Shown here one piece after another: positions 23,201-34,500 of a DNA stretch of 64,000 nucleotides. A program made the translations under genes and the position numbers. The notes below the pieces were generated by a model. That model had not been told where the DNA came from and searched no databases. It saw nothing but the letters and a program-made list of their open reading frames with translations. Position 1 is the stretch's first letter; every line of letters starts with the position of its first letter. Source of the DNA: Hydractinia symbiolongicarpus (lineage: Eukaryota > Cnidaria > Hydrozoa > Anthoathecata > Hydractiniidae); NCBI RefSeq assembly GCF_029227915.1, contig NC_079877.1, forward strand, positions 29,289,851 to 29,353,850. The letters are read 5' to 3'.

Positions 23201-25034
23201 AGCAAACTTGTTTGTTAGCTTGTGCGGTTTTATGTATGGTATACTCATTTGTTAGCGTGTGTAGTTTCAGAGGAAAACCACGATGCTGCAGTACAGTGTT
23301 AAATATAGTTACTTGTTTTATTTAGGCTGACTTCAACTTCTTCTCCGAGCTTGTTTACATTTTGTGGCAAGCAGAAGAGGTTGGATAATTTCATTTATTT
23401 TCATCCACTCTGCTCATTTTTCTTTATTTTCGAGTTCCTATCACTTTTTTTCCCGATCTTCTTATTAATATTATTGCTCGCTATTTAAGATTCTTTAATC
23501 TTTTCTAGATCGATGCAAACCGTAAAGGTGTGAAAGATGGTTCACCAGATGTATATTTGTTTGCTGTTTCATCTTTGAAGGTATGTCCCCAAATTTTTGA
23601 CGTTTGACTTCAGAAATAAACAATAAGCTATGGTTAAAAGGAATGATCTTTTTGTTATCGTTGCAGGAATTGGAGTTACAGTATTCATCAAACTCGAAAC
23701 AAGTCAAAGGTGCTCTTGCAATCTTGGAAAAGTTTATACCTAAGGTATATTGAGTTAGTCTCGTTTAAATCTATTTATTACAAAAATTGGATAAAATCTT
23801 TCTTTCCGCTTGATGAATAATCAACGAGCGGGTGGTATTTTTAATATTAGAGCTGTGTTTTAAGTTTTAATTTAAGCCCTAATAGACATTTCCCGAATTT
23901 ATATGACAATGCTTGTTCCGAGAAAATGCGTGTAAAATGTGTATTTTAAGTTAAATAATAAACTCATACTGCAAAGCCATCTGCAACTGTTCATTATGCA
24001 AGATCTTACTGTTGAGAGATGTTTGTTTGTTTATTTTGGAGAAGGTGTTAACTGATGTGTTCACTCATCACTGTTCTTGTAGATTGTGAAGAATTTTGTT
24101 CAGCTTTACGGTGGAAATATTTTGGTTGCTGGTATTACTGTTCCTTCCGAATTAAGGTAGCAAAATCGATATTAATAATATATATTGACGATGCATTGTA
24201 CATACCCCGTTTCTGTTCTGATAACGTCGTTTCTTCCCTATAACTTTTGTTTTGATTTCAGTTTTATCCAAGAAAAGAAAAAGGACGTCAACAACGTCAT
24301 TTCTAGCCTGCAAAAACACCGTCAAAATTTTCACGACGTTGAGAATCTTATGCCAGAATTACATGCTGTTGACGAACTCGTGAGTGTGCTTTTTTCGTTG
24401 TATCAACAAAATATAAATTAAAATTTCTGTCTTCTACCTAAACATATTTTTTTTTGTATACTTTTAGGAACATAAAGCACGTGTTAAACTTTGCGAATCT
24501 ATACAAGGATCGATTGCAAATTTTGGTGTTTCTTTACGGGTAACGAAAAGATATTTTTTTGTATTTTATGCAATTTGAACCTTTTGTTCAAAAGTATCCC
24601 TCTAGCAAATTTTCTGATCATTCTAACACTATGTTTGCGAATGTTTTCGATGTTATCGAGAAAGTTACTACAATGTGTGTATATTAATGTTTGTTATAGT
24701 TTAAATGCGCCAGTGAACCTGAAGTACATAAAGTTTCAAGACGTTCTCTGTTAGCAGCAACGGATTCGAAGAAGGTAAGAACTAACTTTCATTTACCTGC
24801 TTGTTAAAAACAAACACAAAATATTAAAAAGAAAACATCACTTATCTTTAGAAGGACCTCAATCTTAGCTCCAATTATGACGATATGTTTGCAGTTATCT
24901 TCAATATTTGGTTTTGGTTACTCGTTCTCCTTGCGCTATCTGTTTACGCTGTCTCATTAGCACTATGGAACATGGACCCTGGACGAGATAGTATTATTTA
25001 TCGGTTAACTCAACAAAGAATTAAATCCGATTAA
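20228..25034 (+). CDS. ATP6AP2: Renin/prorenin receptor, V-ATPase accessory protein 2, complete
   Basis: Exons: 20228-20267, 20435-20496, 20601-20729, 21196-21283, 21818-21861, 21952-22074, 22314-22373, 22896-22992, 23084-23163, 23326-23379, 23509-23580, 23667-23744, 24083-24156, 24262-24379, 24468-24539, 24700-24774, 24852-25034. Phases agree throughout; total 1449 nt, 482 residues, against about 350 in vertebrates. Residues 1-17 are a signal peptide. The luminal start (PDSIQF, KWSGLQAGSLFDRPKAVMM) and the C-terminal tail (ALWNMDPGRDSIIYRLTQQ) match the family strongly. A helical luminal region contains QLYGGNILV, then a dibasic SRRS (residues 410-413) near the expected processing site, one membrane span (about 434-457) and a short cytoplasmic tail. 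The family product assists V-ATPase assembly in ER/Golgi/endolysosomes and Wnt signalling. Regulation is not visible. Confidence 0.95.
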
Positions 25035-25156
25035 TTTACATATCTACTAACAAATGATTAAAAAAAATTGACCAGTTGACCACAATTTGTCGTGGTTCAT
25101 ATTTGAATGTGATATGAATATGTCTTTCTGATTATTTCTTCTCTCCTTTCTTTTTT

Positions 25157-25162
25157 AATAAA
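25157..25162 (+). terminator. ATP6AP2: Polyadenylation signal AATAAA of ATP6AP2
   Basis: A canonical AATAAA lies 123 bp after the stop codon, followed by T-rich sequence of the kind expected for a downstream element. The next strong candidate is farther away, so this is the likely 3' end signal. Confidence 0.6.
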
Positions 25163-25286
25163 CATTCGAGTATTCCTTGTAAATTCACAAAAATGTTTTT
25201 TCTTCTTTTTTTCAATAGAAATTAAATTCTAAAATTTTGTTACACTTTTATTTTTTATGAAATATAACTTAAAATTAATTGAAATA

Positions 25287-25350
25287 GTTGTTATTGTTGT
25301 TGTTATTGTTGTTGTTGTTATTATTGTTGTTGTTGTTATTATTGTGGTTG
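25287..25350. repeat. TTG/TTA trinucleotide microsatellite
   Basis: A run of ttgttgttattgttg type repeats, about 60 bp, mostly TTG with TTA interruptions, passing into tggttgtggtag. The open frame across it (poly-Val/Ile) is a repeat artefact. Confidence 0.85.
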
Positions 25351-27042
25351 TGGTAGTGTGTATGTATCATCACTTTCTATGTGGGCCGTGTTTTTGTAAA
25401 AACGGTTTGCTCACAGTCAGGCACTTCAAAATCTGCAAAATTTAGAAATTGCGTGGTTCACATAATAGAGGATTCTATAGAGTTAAGGGTCAGAAAGAAC
25501 TTTTCTTCAAAATTTAATTTAAATCGTTTATAATGATAAACCTGGTTACATGTTTTATTGACTGCGTTTTCGAGGGTTTCGACGGTGTTTCTTTTTCTTT
25601 GTTTCTTTGTTCAAACAGTAGGTCAATTTTCTAAAATTTGTCAATCTTTGTTCCAAATACGACAATATTAATCAGGCATTTCTATGACGAAGAACGTGAT
25701 TGTTCCATATTAGAAGCTGTTCTGCGATTTACAAGGATTTAAGCATAATTGCAACGGTAAGTTTTTATTTGCCTTGTTATGTCACATATCTCTTAATTGA
25801 CATACCACGTCGTGTTGCTATGGTGATAGGCTTAATTAGTTGACGTGCCCTTAGTAGGTGTTTACCCACTCTAATGGGTCTAGCTCTCTATGGCTAAGTA
25901 TTAACAGCCAGTCTAAGTTGAATGAAACACAAAACCTCAGAAAAAAATCGTAAGAAATTAAAATTTAATCAAGACATTCTCGAAATGATGCAAGGATCCC
26001 CCTCAAAAGAAAATCGTAAATCTGACACGGAAATGTACAAAGCTTGGACAAGATTTAAAATAGTGCCTGCTGCAATAGACCAAATTTTTAATGTCACCAG
26101 TTTTGGTTGGAAATAATTCATTGGGTAGATAAGTTGAAAGTTGAATCCAGAAATGCACAGATGAAGTTATGCTGAAATTCTAAGTACTTTTAACATCGAC
26201 TAAAATTAGAGGTTAGTTTACAAATTAAAAGGCTTTTGTAAAAAGAATTTTAAGGGTATTAGACAAGGCCTCGAGGAAACAGAAGAGGATTTCCTTTAAA
26301 TAAGATACATCCAGACTAAACCCTCAAAACAGGTTTCCTAATGAAAAAACGTATGTATGACTTTGCGCTTTTTTCAGAAATAATAAGGATGCCCATCGTT
26401 CAATTTTATTATAATAAACATTTAGAATGCATTAGATGTAAAATTTTGGTACTAATCTTAAAGCTAATCTGATGTGTCTGGCTTTTCTAATTTTGTGAGT
26501 CTTTGCTGCTTTGTTCTTATCTCGTTCTTAATAGTAAGTATTACTTCTTAAATTCTGTAGCACAAGTATTAAGCAATGATATAAAAGGCTTAATGCAGGT
26601 TTTCCACGCTTCGTAAGAATCCTAATAAAATTAAATTATCCTAAATAATGCCAAAAAATCTCAAAATCTCCTAAATTTTAAGGGAACTTCCATTTTTCAA
26701 ATTCAATTTTCATAATGGATTTTCTTTTCTGGAATGAAGTTCAAAATATTTATATTCTAGCAACAGCTAATGTGAAAGTTGAATCTGGCCAATCCATTTT
26801 GTCTCCTTTGTTTTAATTCTAAGTTACACTTTCACTAATTCTAAGACCTTTTTAATTTTTTGTATGTGTTTCATGGTAATTGAAATAATCTCCTAAAAAA
26901 AGCTAAAATTCTAAATATTCTAAAAAAATTGTTGCAAAATGAGTGGAAACCTTGTTATGGTAAGAAAGCTTAAATCGTGTTAATGGTTATGAGAGAGACT
27001 TCAACAATTCAATAAACACAAAAAGGCGGGGGTTTAATCATT

Positions 27043-27130
27043 CTCAACCCCAGAGCTCTTTGAGCTAAACCTCGAGACTAGGTAAGTACTTTTGATGTTT
27101 TAATGTCAAAGAGCTCCGGGGACGAGAATG
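27043..27130. repeat. Short foldback element, CTCGTCCCC-family variant
   Basis: Left arm ttctcaaccccagagctctt and right arm aagagctccggggacgagaa are inverted complements, with a central spacer of about 45 bp. The end differs from the main family by GAGCTC in place of GGGTCT, so it is either a subfamily or a related element. Confidence 0.6.
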
Positions 27131-27984
27131 GGATTTAAAAACACGCTTTAGCATTCTACTACTACAGGGCGTCCAATCTGTCAGAAATGTACTAAAAAAT
27201 TTTTCTTTTGATGAAATGCCAGGAAAATGTCAGGAATTTTAAGTTTAGATGGTAAATCAAAACTGTCTTTATTTTCCAAAATATTGACAAGAATTAAATT
27301 TTAGAACTTTTTTGAAAGAATAAGCATTCATTTCTAACTAATTTTTTCTATTAACATATTTGTTATTGCATTTAAATTTTTAAGGTAATCCAAGGTTCCA
27401 ATAGTATGAAGTTCCCGTCGAAAATATCTAAAAAGTAAAGGAAAATGAATTGTCAAAACATGCTGGAATGTCATAAAAATAACGAGTTAATTAACAACAG
27501 AAAAAAAGACTTTAATTTCCGTTTCACCAAATTCGATGGTATTAATGATGAAATTTGATATTTGTTCCTCAATTTTGTACGTCAACAAAGCATGCAAGCA
27601 ATGAATCCAGTTTTTGTTACTTTGTTTTTCAATAACAATATGTTTCGCGTGCTTTTCTTCAAAGCCTTCGTCACACAATCACAACAGTCAAAAAAGGACC
27701 AAACTTAAAAAAACAAACAATAACCAATTATGTTTTAATTCAAAAATATGTTGGACGCACACTCAATACAGTTTTACTCTATACTGTCCTTTCTTTATTA
27801 ATTTTCATTTTATTTAACCTTAGTTTATTTATATTTTAATTAAATTGCAATTATTTTTAATGAATAAATATATTTAGTTCTAAAAAAAATAGATGAGAAA
27901 GTATACTTTGAGGTGGATTAATGCAATTTTTCACATTTTTTTTTTTTTTTTTTTACAAAATAAATGTTGTGAATTTGATTTTCT

Positions 27985-28238
27985 CTGTTGTACATATGAT
28001 TAAAGTGTGATAAAAAGGCAATGAAAATCTTTTATCTTGCACTCCTTATTTTTTTGTCTAGCTTTTTCTTTCAAGTACGTATTGTTTTCTTCAGCACGTT
28101 GCTTCTAGGAATGGATGTTGGGGCTCCATGGTGATTAATTATAGTTGCTTGAAAGAAAAAGCTAGACAAAAAAATAAGGAGTGCAAGATAAAAGATTTTC
28201 ATTGCCTTTTTATCACACTTTAATCATATGTATAACAG
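27985..28238. repeat. Near-perfect long hairpin, 91-bp arms and 72-bp loop
   Basis: Arms 27985-28075 and 28148-28238 are inverted copies, with one mismatch found by eye (ctgttgtacatatg against ctgttatacatatg) along their full length, including gtgataaaaaggcaatg and its complement. The loop holds ggatgttggggctccatggt. There is no coding potential. It could be a young foldback element or a source of double-stranded RNA if transcribed. No TSD could be fixed. Confidence 0.8.
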
Positions 28239-28318
28239 TAATAATTGATTGTAATAATTTGTCCTTTATAAGCTAAACATAGAGAGTTTGTGAGTGTTGT
28301 GATTTCAAAGATATGCAA

Positions 28319-28411
28319 CCTCGTCCCCAGGATCTTTTTACCCCTTAGCCGTTGCAGAGTGGACGCTATCAACTTCATCAAAAATGCAAAATGCCCTTGG
28401 GACAAGGTTGA
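28319..28411. repeat. Short foldback element, CTCGTCCCCAGG family
   Basis: Begins caacctcgtccccagg and ends cccttgggacaaggttg, its inverted complement with two or three changes. The interior shares ctatcaacttcatcaa and gcaaaatgccc with the copy at 28891-29000, so the two are members of the same subfamily and are partly degraded. Confidence 0.7.
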
Positions 28412-28890
28412 GAGATATGATACCTAAGTATTCAATAGAGGAATCATGTTTTTGGGTTTAGCCCTCAACACTAACGAACCTGTGAAGTAATAAATTTATT
28501 TTCTAATTTTTTTCAATATTGAACGATTTAGCTGTTGAAATTACGTATCTCTTTCTACAAATCGTGTTTCAGTTATCAAAAAGGTATATGTATAACTCCC
28601 TTTCCTGCGTTTCTGGACCCAACTTTTAACTTGAATGCAACATTAAACGATCTACCACAAAATGAGCTATTTCCTGACGAAAATTGATGACTAATGCGGC
28701 GGTCATTATCTTGGAATTTGGCTAAACTTTGACATTCTCGGTAACATTCACGTGCCAGCCACCATTAAAACGTTCTTGTTTGCAGTTTCACGTCTTCAAT
28801 GCATATTATTCCCGATATACATGATGCTGAATGTTTGGCTGTGGACAACTGCAAATATTGAAAGTTATCTTGCCTCGTATACCGACGCTC

Positions 28891-29000
28891 ATCCTCGTCC
28901 CCAGGGTCTTGTGGCCCTTGAGCCGTTTATTACGGAGTGGCCAACAATTTTCGCCGCTATCAACTTCATCAACAAGGCAAAATGCCCTGGGAACGAGGTT
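28891..29000. repeat. Short foldback element, CTCGTCCCCAGG family
   Basis: Begins atcctcgtccccagggtctt and ends aaaatgccctgggaacgagg. Contains the subfamily interior cgctatcaacttcatcaa shared with 28319-28411 and a gagtggccaacaatt segment lost from the other copy. Confidence 0.7.
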
Positions 29001-29184
29001 GACCGACACTTTGTGAGTATAAGCACTAAGGTTTGAAAGGTATGCCTAGATAATCGACGTTAAGAGCTGCTGCCTAAACACTTAGGCGTTTATTTAACCA
29101 TAACAAGTCGAGCTAGACTGAACAATTTAAAAAATTATATCGTACTGGTTGATAATCAATGTACCCATCCACGCGTAACCGTTA

Positions 29185-30456
29185 TTATAAAGTGCTCTTT
29201 TGTGAGCCGAAAATCGATTCCTGCATAAAAACAGCAATGATGGAGAACATTAAAAACAAACTTGTCGACACCAGATCCCATGTCACAATGATACCTGCAA
29301 TTTCAAATCCAACCACGGACCGCATACTTTCCAAATACGATAAAAATTTCTCAAAATTAAACCGAGGTTGTTTCGCATTTTTTCGAAATTTTGCGATTGC
29401 TTTTGCGGCACCTACAGTTCCAGCAAAAGAATTTTGTGTTTTCTCATTTGACTCCGCGTTAAGATTTTCCAAATCTCGTTGCCATGGAAACAAACTGTGC
29501 TTCTTTTTTAGTATACTTGCTAACTGGTCAGTAGTCGCCCCCAGGGAGGATGATCTTTTTAAGCGCCCTCTTGCTGCTGAATGAACGCGCCCAACGCCTT
29601 GTGTCTTCTTGTTTTTTTTCAGTTTAGATATTTCTTTATGTTCCTGATCGCGTTTTCTCTTTTTTGAAAATTTCGGCAAAGTTGGCAAATTCGAAGATGT
29701 TTTCTTTGGACTTTTTTCAACTTCGTCAATCCCAGAATCCTCTTCGCTGCTCGTTTCATCTAAATCGTCTCGATGTACCCAAGCTCGCACAACAACAATA
29801 ATAAACCTAAAAAAGGAAAAAAAAATCTTTTTTTTTCGCACCCTGTCAATTTTCAGGAACTTAAAGTTTTTTATGTATTTCGGCGGGGAAAAATTTTCTG
29901 CAAACCTTATGTAATGTTTGCGCGTGTGCTGATTCATTTCCATGCACTGCTAAAACGTATGTGGTAATAATTTCAGCGTACTGATATCGTGTCATCAGTG
30001 CAAAAATATTTTTTGGTTTTATGCACTTTAATTTTTACGCATTTATACGCATCCATAGGCCAAAAATTTCTATTCCCGCCTCTCCACACAAGTGTAAAGG
30101 AATATGCTCATAGAAAAGACACGGAAACACAGGGATACCGTGACTATAGAATGACGAAATAAAAAACATATAAATATTTCGGGATACGAGTGTAATATTT
30201 GTTTATGTTAAACCATAGAAATACCTACCTCAACGATTAAACGAAAGAGTTTAACTTGAGAGGTTGAACATAAAATTTTCCAGATTTTGGCAATGGTTTT
30301 TTCGGTACGTATTCCGAAAATTGTTAGTTCAAATTTTTGTATTAAATTGTTAAATAGCGTTGGTACTGGTAATATAGCAAGATCCCTTAAAATGTGAGAC
30401 AAATTTCTCTTTACATTTTGGAGAACTTTGGAGAACGATAATGAGAATGTCGCCAT
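29185..30456 (-). CDS. Unrecognised lysine-rich protein, exon structure unresolved
   Basis: Two coding-looking blocks. 30456-30229 encodes about 76 residues starting MATFSLSFSKVLQNVK, ending at a GTAGGT donor. 29813-29185 follows a strong pyrimidine-tract acceptor (ctttttttag) and reads FIIVVVRAWVHRDDLDETSS, then an acidic run, a nuclear-localisation-like KKRKRDQEHKEISKLKKNKK, and a moderately conserved-looking block ending NFEKFLSYLESMRSVVGF. A donor-like GTATCATTG inside the last 40 codons suggests that coding continues in unseen exons. The two blocks do not join in phase directly; using an acceptor at 29950 instead gives an open frame but includes an intron-like run. No domain was recognised. 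It may be a nuclear protein, or two unrelated fragments. Confidence 0.35.
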
Positions 30457-30593
30457 CGGATAGGTTGTTTGCTAGCCCACTATCTGTGTTTTTTTAGTAC
30501 TTCGTATATTGAAGTTTTTGATACAAATTATAATTATAATCGAAGTATAATGAAAAATTAAAAATTTGAGGGTAAGGGATAACAACACTATTA

Positions 30594-31233
30594 AGGTTGG
30601 ATGAAATGTTGGATGAAAATGCATGTTGGATGAAGCAAAATTTTAGGTTTGTGGGACTGCTTTTAAAAACATTCGAACGATAAAGAGTTCATTCATTCCT
30701 GAAAAACAAAATGGCGGACGGAAGGAATTCCGCAGTGCTGCTTATGTTACTGAACGAACTCGTCGATTCAGACGATGAAAAACCAACTAGCGGAAAAACA
30801 AGAGAGTAAATAGAGAGGAGGGAACAAAATGGATATTTTAGTAATATCATTAAAGAATTAAAGATCGAAGACAGGTTCAGATTTAGGGAAATGTTTTAGA
30901 TGGATGTGGGAGATTTCGATTTCTTCCTCAATGAAATATCCCGTCTGGTATTAAATTAAAAACAGTCCATTCAAAATGTTCGATATTCGTGGGAGTTTTA
31001 TATGTTTAATGAAATGTACCACCAAACCAATCCAACATGAGAATTCACGCAACTCAGATAAAGAATTCCTTTGATCTTGCCGAAAATGTTGGATGAAATG
31101 TTTGACGGTGATCAAACTTCATCCAACATCGACCAACACGATTTTTTTCTTCTTTTTTAAAAACTTTGAAGTGACTGGTGTCCAACATTTCATCCAACAT
31201 CACAAAATTGCATGTTGGATGAAATGTTGGACA
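30594..31233 (+). mobile_element. Degraded PIF/Harbinger-type DNA transposon
   Basis: The stretch is bounded by repeated copies of gttggatgaaatgttgga: two or three at the left, others near 31086 and 31216, and inverted copies (tccaacatttcatccaacat) near 31180. Between them lies the broken N-terminal part of a Harbinger transposase (30711-30957). Most of the catalytic part is missing, so this is an internally deleted, inactive copy. Confidence 0.6.
30711..30957 (+). pseudogene. PIF/Harbinger transposase N-terminal fragment, interrupted by stops
   Basis: Reads MADGRNSAVLLMLLNELVDS with an acidic run, a TAA, then IERREQNGYFSNIIKELKIE and RFRFREMF, a TAG, then MDVGDFDFFLNEISRLV. The order 'basic GYFxNIIKELKxED - F(R)xFxRM - FDFLL' is characteristic of the start of HARBI1/ALP1-like nucleases. 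The DDE catalytic region does not follow. Confidence 0.65.
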
Positions 31234-31572
31234 GTTTTGCCCCCGCCTTTAGACGTTGATATTGAGAAGAAATGCATCAAACTTTTTAAAGATTTGGATT
31301 TTTCTAATAGATTTAGTGGCTGCTGCTAAGTGTGCTTCCCTCTCAGACCTTTCAGATCAATATTTTCTTAAACCCATTTTTCTCCGACTAAAAAATAAAT
31401 TTTTTCAATTGTTTCTAGAATCTTCAGGTGGATTATCATTTAGCTAGCCCACCATCTCTTTACTTTGATTTTAGCACGAACAGTTTGCGTCACTAAAGTC
31501 GAAGTAAGGCTTTTTAAAATTTTAAAAATTTGAGGCCAAAGGAGTGCTTTGAGATGTTGATATTAAAATAAG

Positions 31573-34500
31573 TTAAGTGGGTGTCCCATCATTTTTTTCT
31601 AGAATCTTCAGGACGTTAGTAGAAGTAAACAATGTTTTTAGGAATTCGGAATTTTCGAGTCTCTGGACGAACGCTTCACTGGAAGGTAACTTAATATTAC
31701 AAAGTGCGTACCAGCGATATTTTTTAGTCACCCAAGCAGCTTGACATAGTGGATAGATCATAACAGCTGCAGGTAACAGGGAGTGCCACAAGTGAATGTA
31801 TCTTCTTTGGATGAATAAAAACAAGTAAGCGTTTAAACCAAAACAAATTACAGCTGTGAATAATAGTGTCGTCAGTACCACCTAAAAAACAGAGAAAATT
31901 TTCACCAATTTTACGTTAGATTTAACGAGAACATTTTTGGTGACGACGGACTCCAAACACATACTTACGAGACATTTTGAAGAAGATTGCTTCACAAATT
32001 GTGCTTGACTGGAATATGTTGAAATTGCTTCTTTAAAAGTTAACACATGCGTTTTATCTTTCATTTTCACGCTCATTTGATCTATAACGAAGTCAAATAT
32101 CAGATCAGATTTTTAACCTCGCTCCCATTATTTGGCCGCTCCTCAATAACAGTTTAGGGGCCAATTAAAATTAGGTTTGTGAGAGGTGGAGGGGCGGGGA
32201 ACTTATTTTCTTTCTCTAAAGTTACAATTTAGAGGGTAAGATTCAGAAATAGAATCATTATTTTCCGACTAAATATTTTTGGACGTTTTTAAACCTAATT
32301 TTTGGACGCATATCTTGGACGTTAAAAAATCACGACAGAAGATACATATGTATGCTGTTTCTTATGAACACTTCACAACTCCTTAAACAGGTCTCCTCCA
32401 GGGATACTATATGAAGTAGAGATTATAGAAGTTAAGGAGAAAGAAAAACAAGATGGTTAATCGACGGTGAAGACTTTTTATTCGTTGACCATAATGCCAA
32501 TGATAACTTCGGACTATGCTAGTATTTTTAGACATTTTTTATTGTCCCTGTTTTATGAGAGTTTGGAAATGTTAAGAATTTATTAGGTGTTGCAACTTTT
32601 CATTTTCTTTCATTTTGTACGAATGAAAGTAGTTTAATTGCCTAATATAAACTTAAAACTCCAAAATTTTGAAAGAAAAAATGTTATTCTTACCCATGAA
32701 CTCCGTCATTGCATAACCAGTCATCAGCATGATGGCGGTGGGTAAAACCCAGAACAGCATGTAAGCAAAGTAAATATGTACACCCGTTACAAAGCGGACT
32801 GTGTGAAACAAGGCTTGAATAGGCGCTGTTGCATTCAAACCATAATCCACATGCAAGCCGCCATCTTTAGCCATGACACCATGTTGAATAGCCGAAGAAA
32901 TAATTCCAAATACGAGTGCGATATAAGGTATTTTCTGGCAAAAAAAACAAAAGTTTAGAAGGAACAACCCGACGAAATAAAATATGCAGTAAAAATATGA
33001 GAACATGAGTGAAAAATAACTTCCGCAGTTGTACATTAATGGATTTTTTAGCTCAAGATATTGCTAAGACGGGGGAAATATATTCCAATTTCATTCCCTT
33101 AAATTTTTGATATTTACTGTCCCAAAAAATATTGTCTCTTCCACGATTGACTCTTCCACAAAAATAACTATTTCTATTGGAAGAAAAAGTTTTTTCAACA
33201 TAAAAAATAAGGAATGGAAAAGTTGACTTGAGGATAAGGCGCCGTTGACATTTAAGAAGTGAAATTGCGGTTCACGGTGTATTTTTTAGCCCTAATTTCA
33301 CTTCGGTCTCGTGTAAACAGCCTCTAAGTCAAATAAACATACCTTCAAAACAACCACCATTTCTGTGATTGACTTTTCATAACATTCATTTCTTCTCATA
33401 TTTCTCAAGCCTTCTTCTAACCACGGCAAGGTTCGAAATGCAGTCGCCCAAGTTAAAAGAATAAACGCCGAAAACCAGACTGCTTGCACAGCGAGGAATG
33501 TATAACCATAAAAGACGATTGATTCATAGATATCGGATGCAAAGTGATACAACAAACTAAGGACCCATAATCCTATACCTGATAATCGAATCCATCGTTT
33601 AATTCTTGGGCTACAGGCACCTATACAGCAGGTGATATATTCAAGCTTCTTGATTTCATCGTTGAGGTTGTATTTGCTAGACATAGGTTGTATAAGTTCT
33701 TCCAGTGTTTTATACGCACGACGCTTTTTCTCAATTCCCATATTTTCTTTCTCTTCTTCTTCTTTTTCTTCTTCACTGTCCATTGACTTGCGATTTAAAT
33801 CATCGTCACTGTTTTCTGACGTAAATTTCTAAATATAAACATATTGTGTAATTACCTTCTCACGCTTTTTTATTCATTTCTTTTTTCTCTTTGCGCCTTA
33901 AAACTCAATGTAAATTTTAAAATTGTACACACACCCAAGGCGTAGAACAATTTCACTAAATGATGAAAATCACATTTAAGTGTAACGACTTTCGCCGAGG
34001 TTTATCATAATGTTAGATTTTCTTTAAAATTCGACAATATTAAAATATCTATTGTTTAAGCCTAAATATACGTAAGCATGGCAAAATTTCTAAATTTAAC
34101 TTTTTTAACTACAATTCTCAAAAACATAAATGGTAGCAAAGTGATTATATGGGCTATTTCTATATTAGGTTCAAGTTCTTAAGCTGTGCTAATTTTTGCT
34201 CACGTCAGCATGGCTTTTTTTCTTAAAATTTGGAGTTTCTGTGAACCCAGACGTGGATTTTTTCGCAAAGCAGAAATGTTAGAAAGTGCAGCTTGCGCAA
34301 TGTAAACGGCGCTTATCAAACCCACTAATCTAAAAAGTAGCTACAGGCTAAGGAAAATTCGAAAGTTGAGTTTGCCAAATCAATCAACCAGCCAACTAAC
34401 TTTTTAGCAACTTTGTAAAATGGCCGAAACAGTGGTGTCAATATATTTGCATACTTATTAGTCAAATTCTAAACAACCAGTTTCGGAAAGCAGGTGCATT

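Larger units (their letters stand above)
25035..29184. other. Intergenic region dominated by repeats
   Basis: After the ATP6AP2 3' UTR no exon can be supported. Short open frames (for example near 25922-26116) have no splice context or recognisable domain. The region holds a TTG/TTA microsatellite (25287-25350), a poly-T tract near 27935-27954, three members of the CTCGTCCCCAGG foldback family and a long hairpin (27985-28238). Composition is strongly AT-rich. Confidence 0.5.
30457..31572. other. Intergenic region holding a decayed PIF/Harbinger element
   Basis: Apart from the transposon remnant at 30594-31233 the sequence is AT-rich and shows no exon. The 3' end of the membrane-protein gene (stop at 31573, - strand) must have its polyadenylation site here; no canonical AATAAA could be confidently assigned. 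Confidence 0.45.

Noticed and set aside
20228-25034. First considered as ATP6AP1 (Ac45)
   Set aside because: The C-terminal ALWNMDPGRDSIIYRLTQQ and the N-terminal WSGLQAGSLFDRPKA blocks are specific to ATP6AP2.
25257-25445. Hydrophobic Val/Ile-rich peptide frame
   Set aside because: It is the translation of a TTG/TTA microsatellite.
29159-29584. 141-codon open frame on the + strand
   Set aside because: It is the antisense shadow of the lysine-rich coding block on the - strand, with no domain, splice context or independent coding signal.
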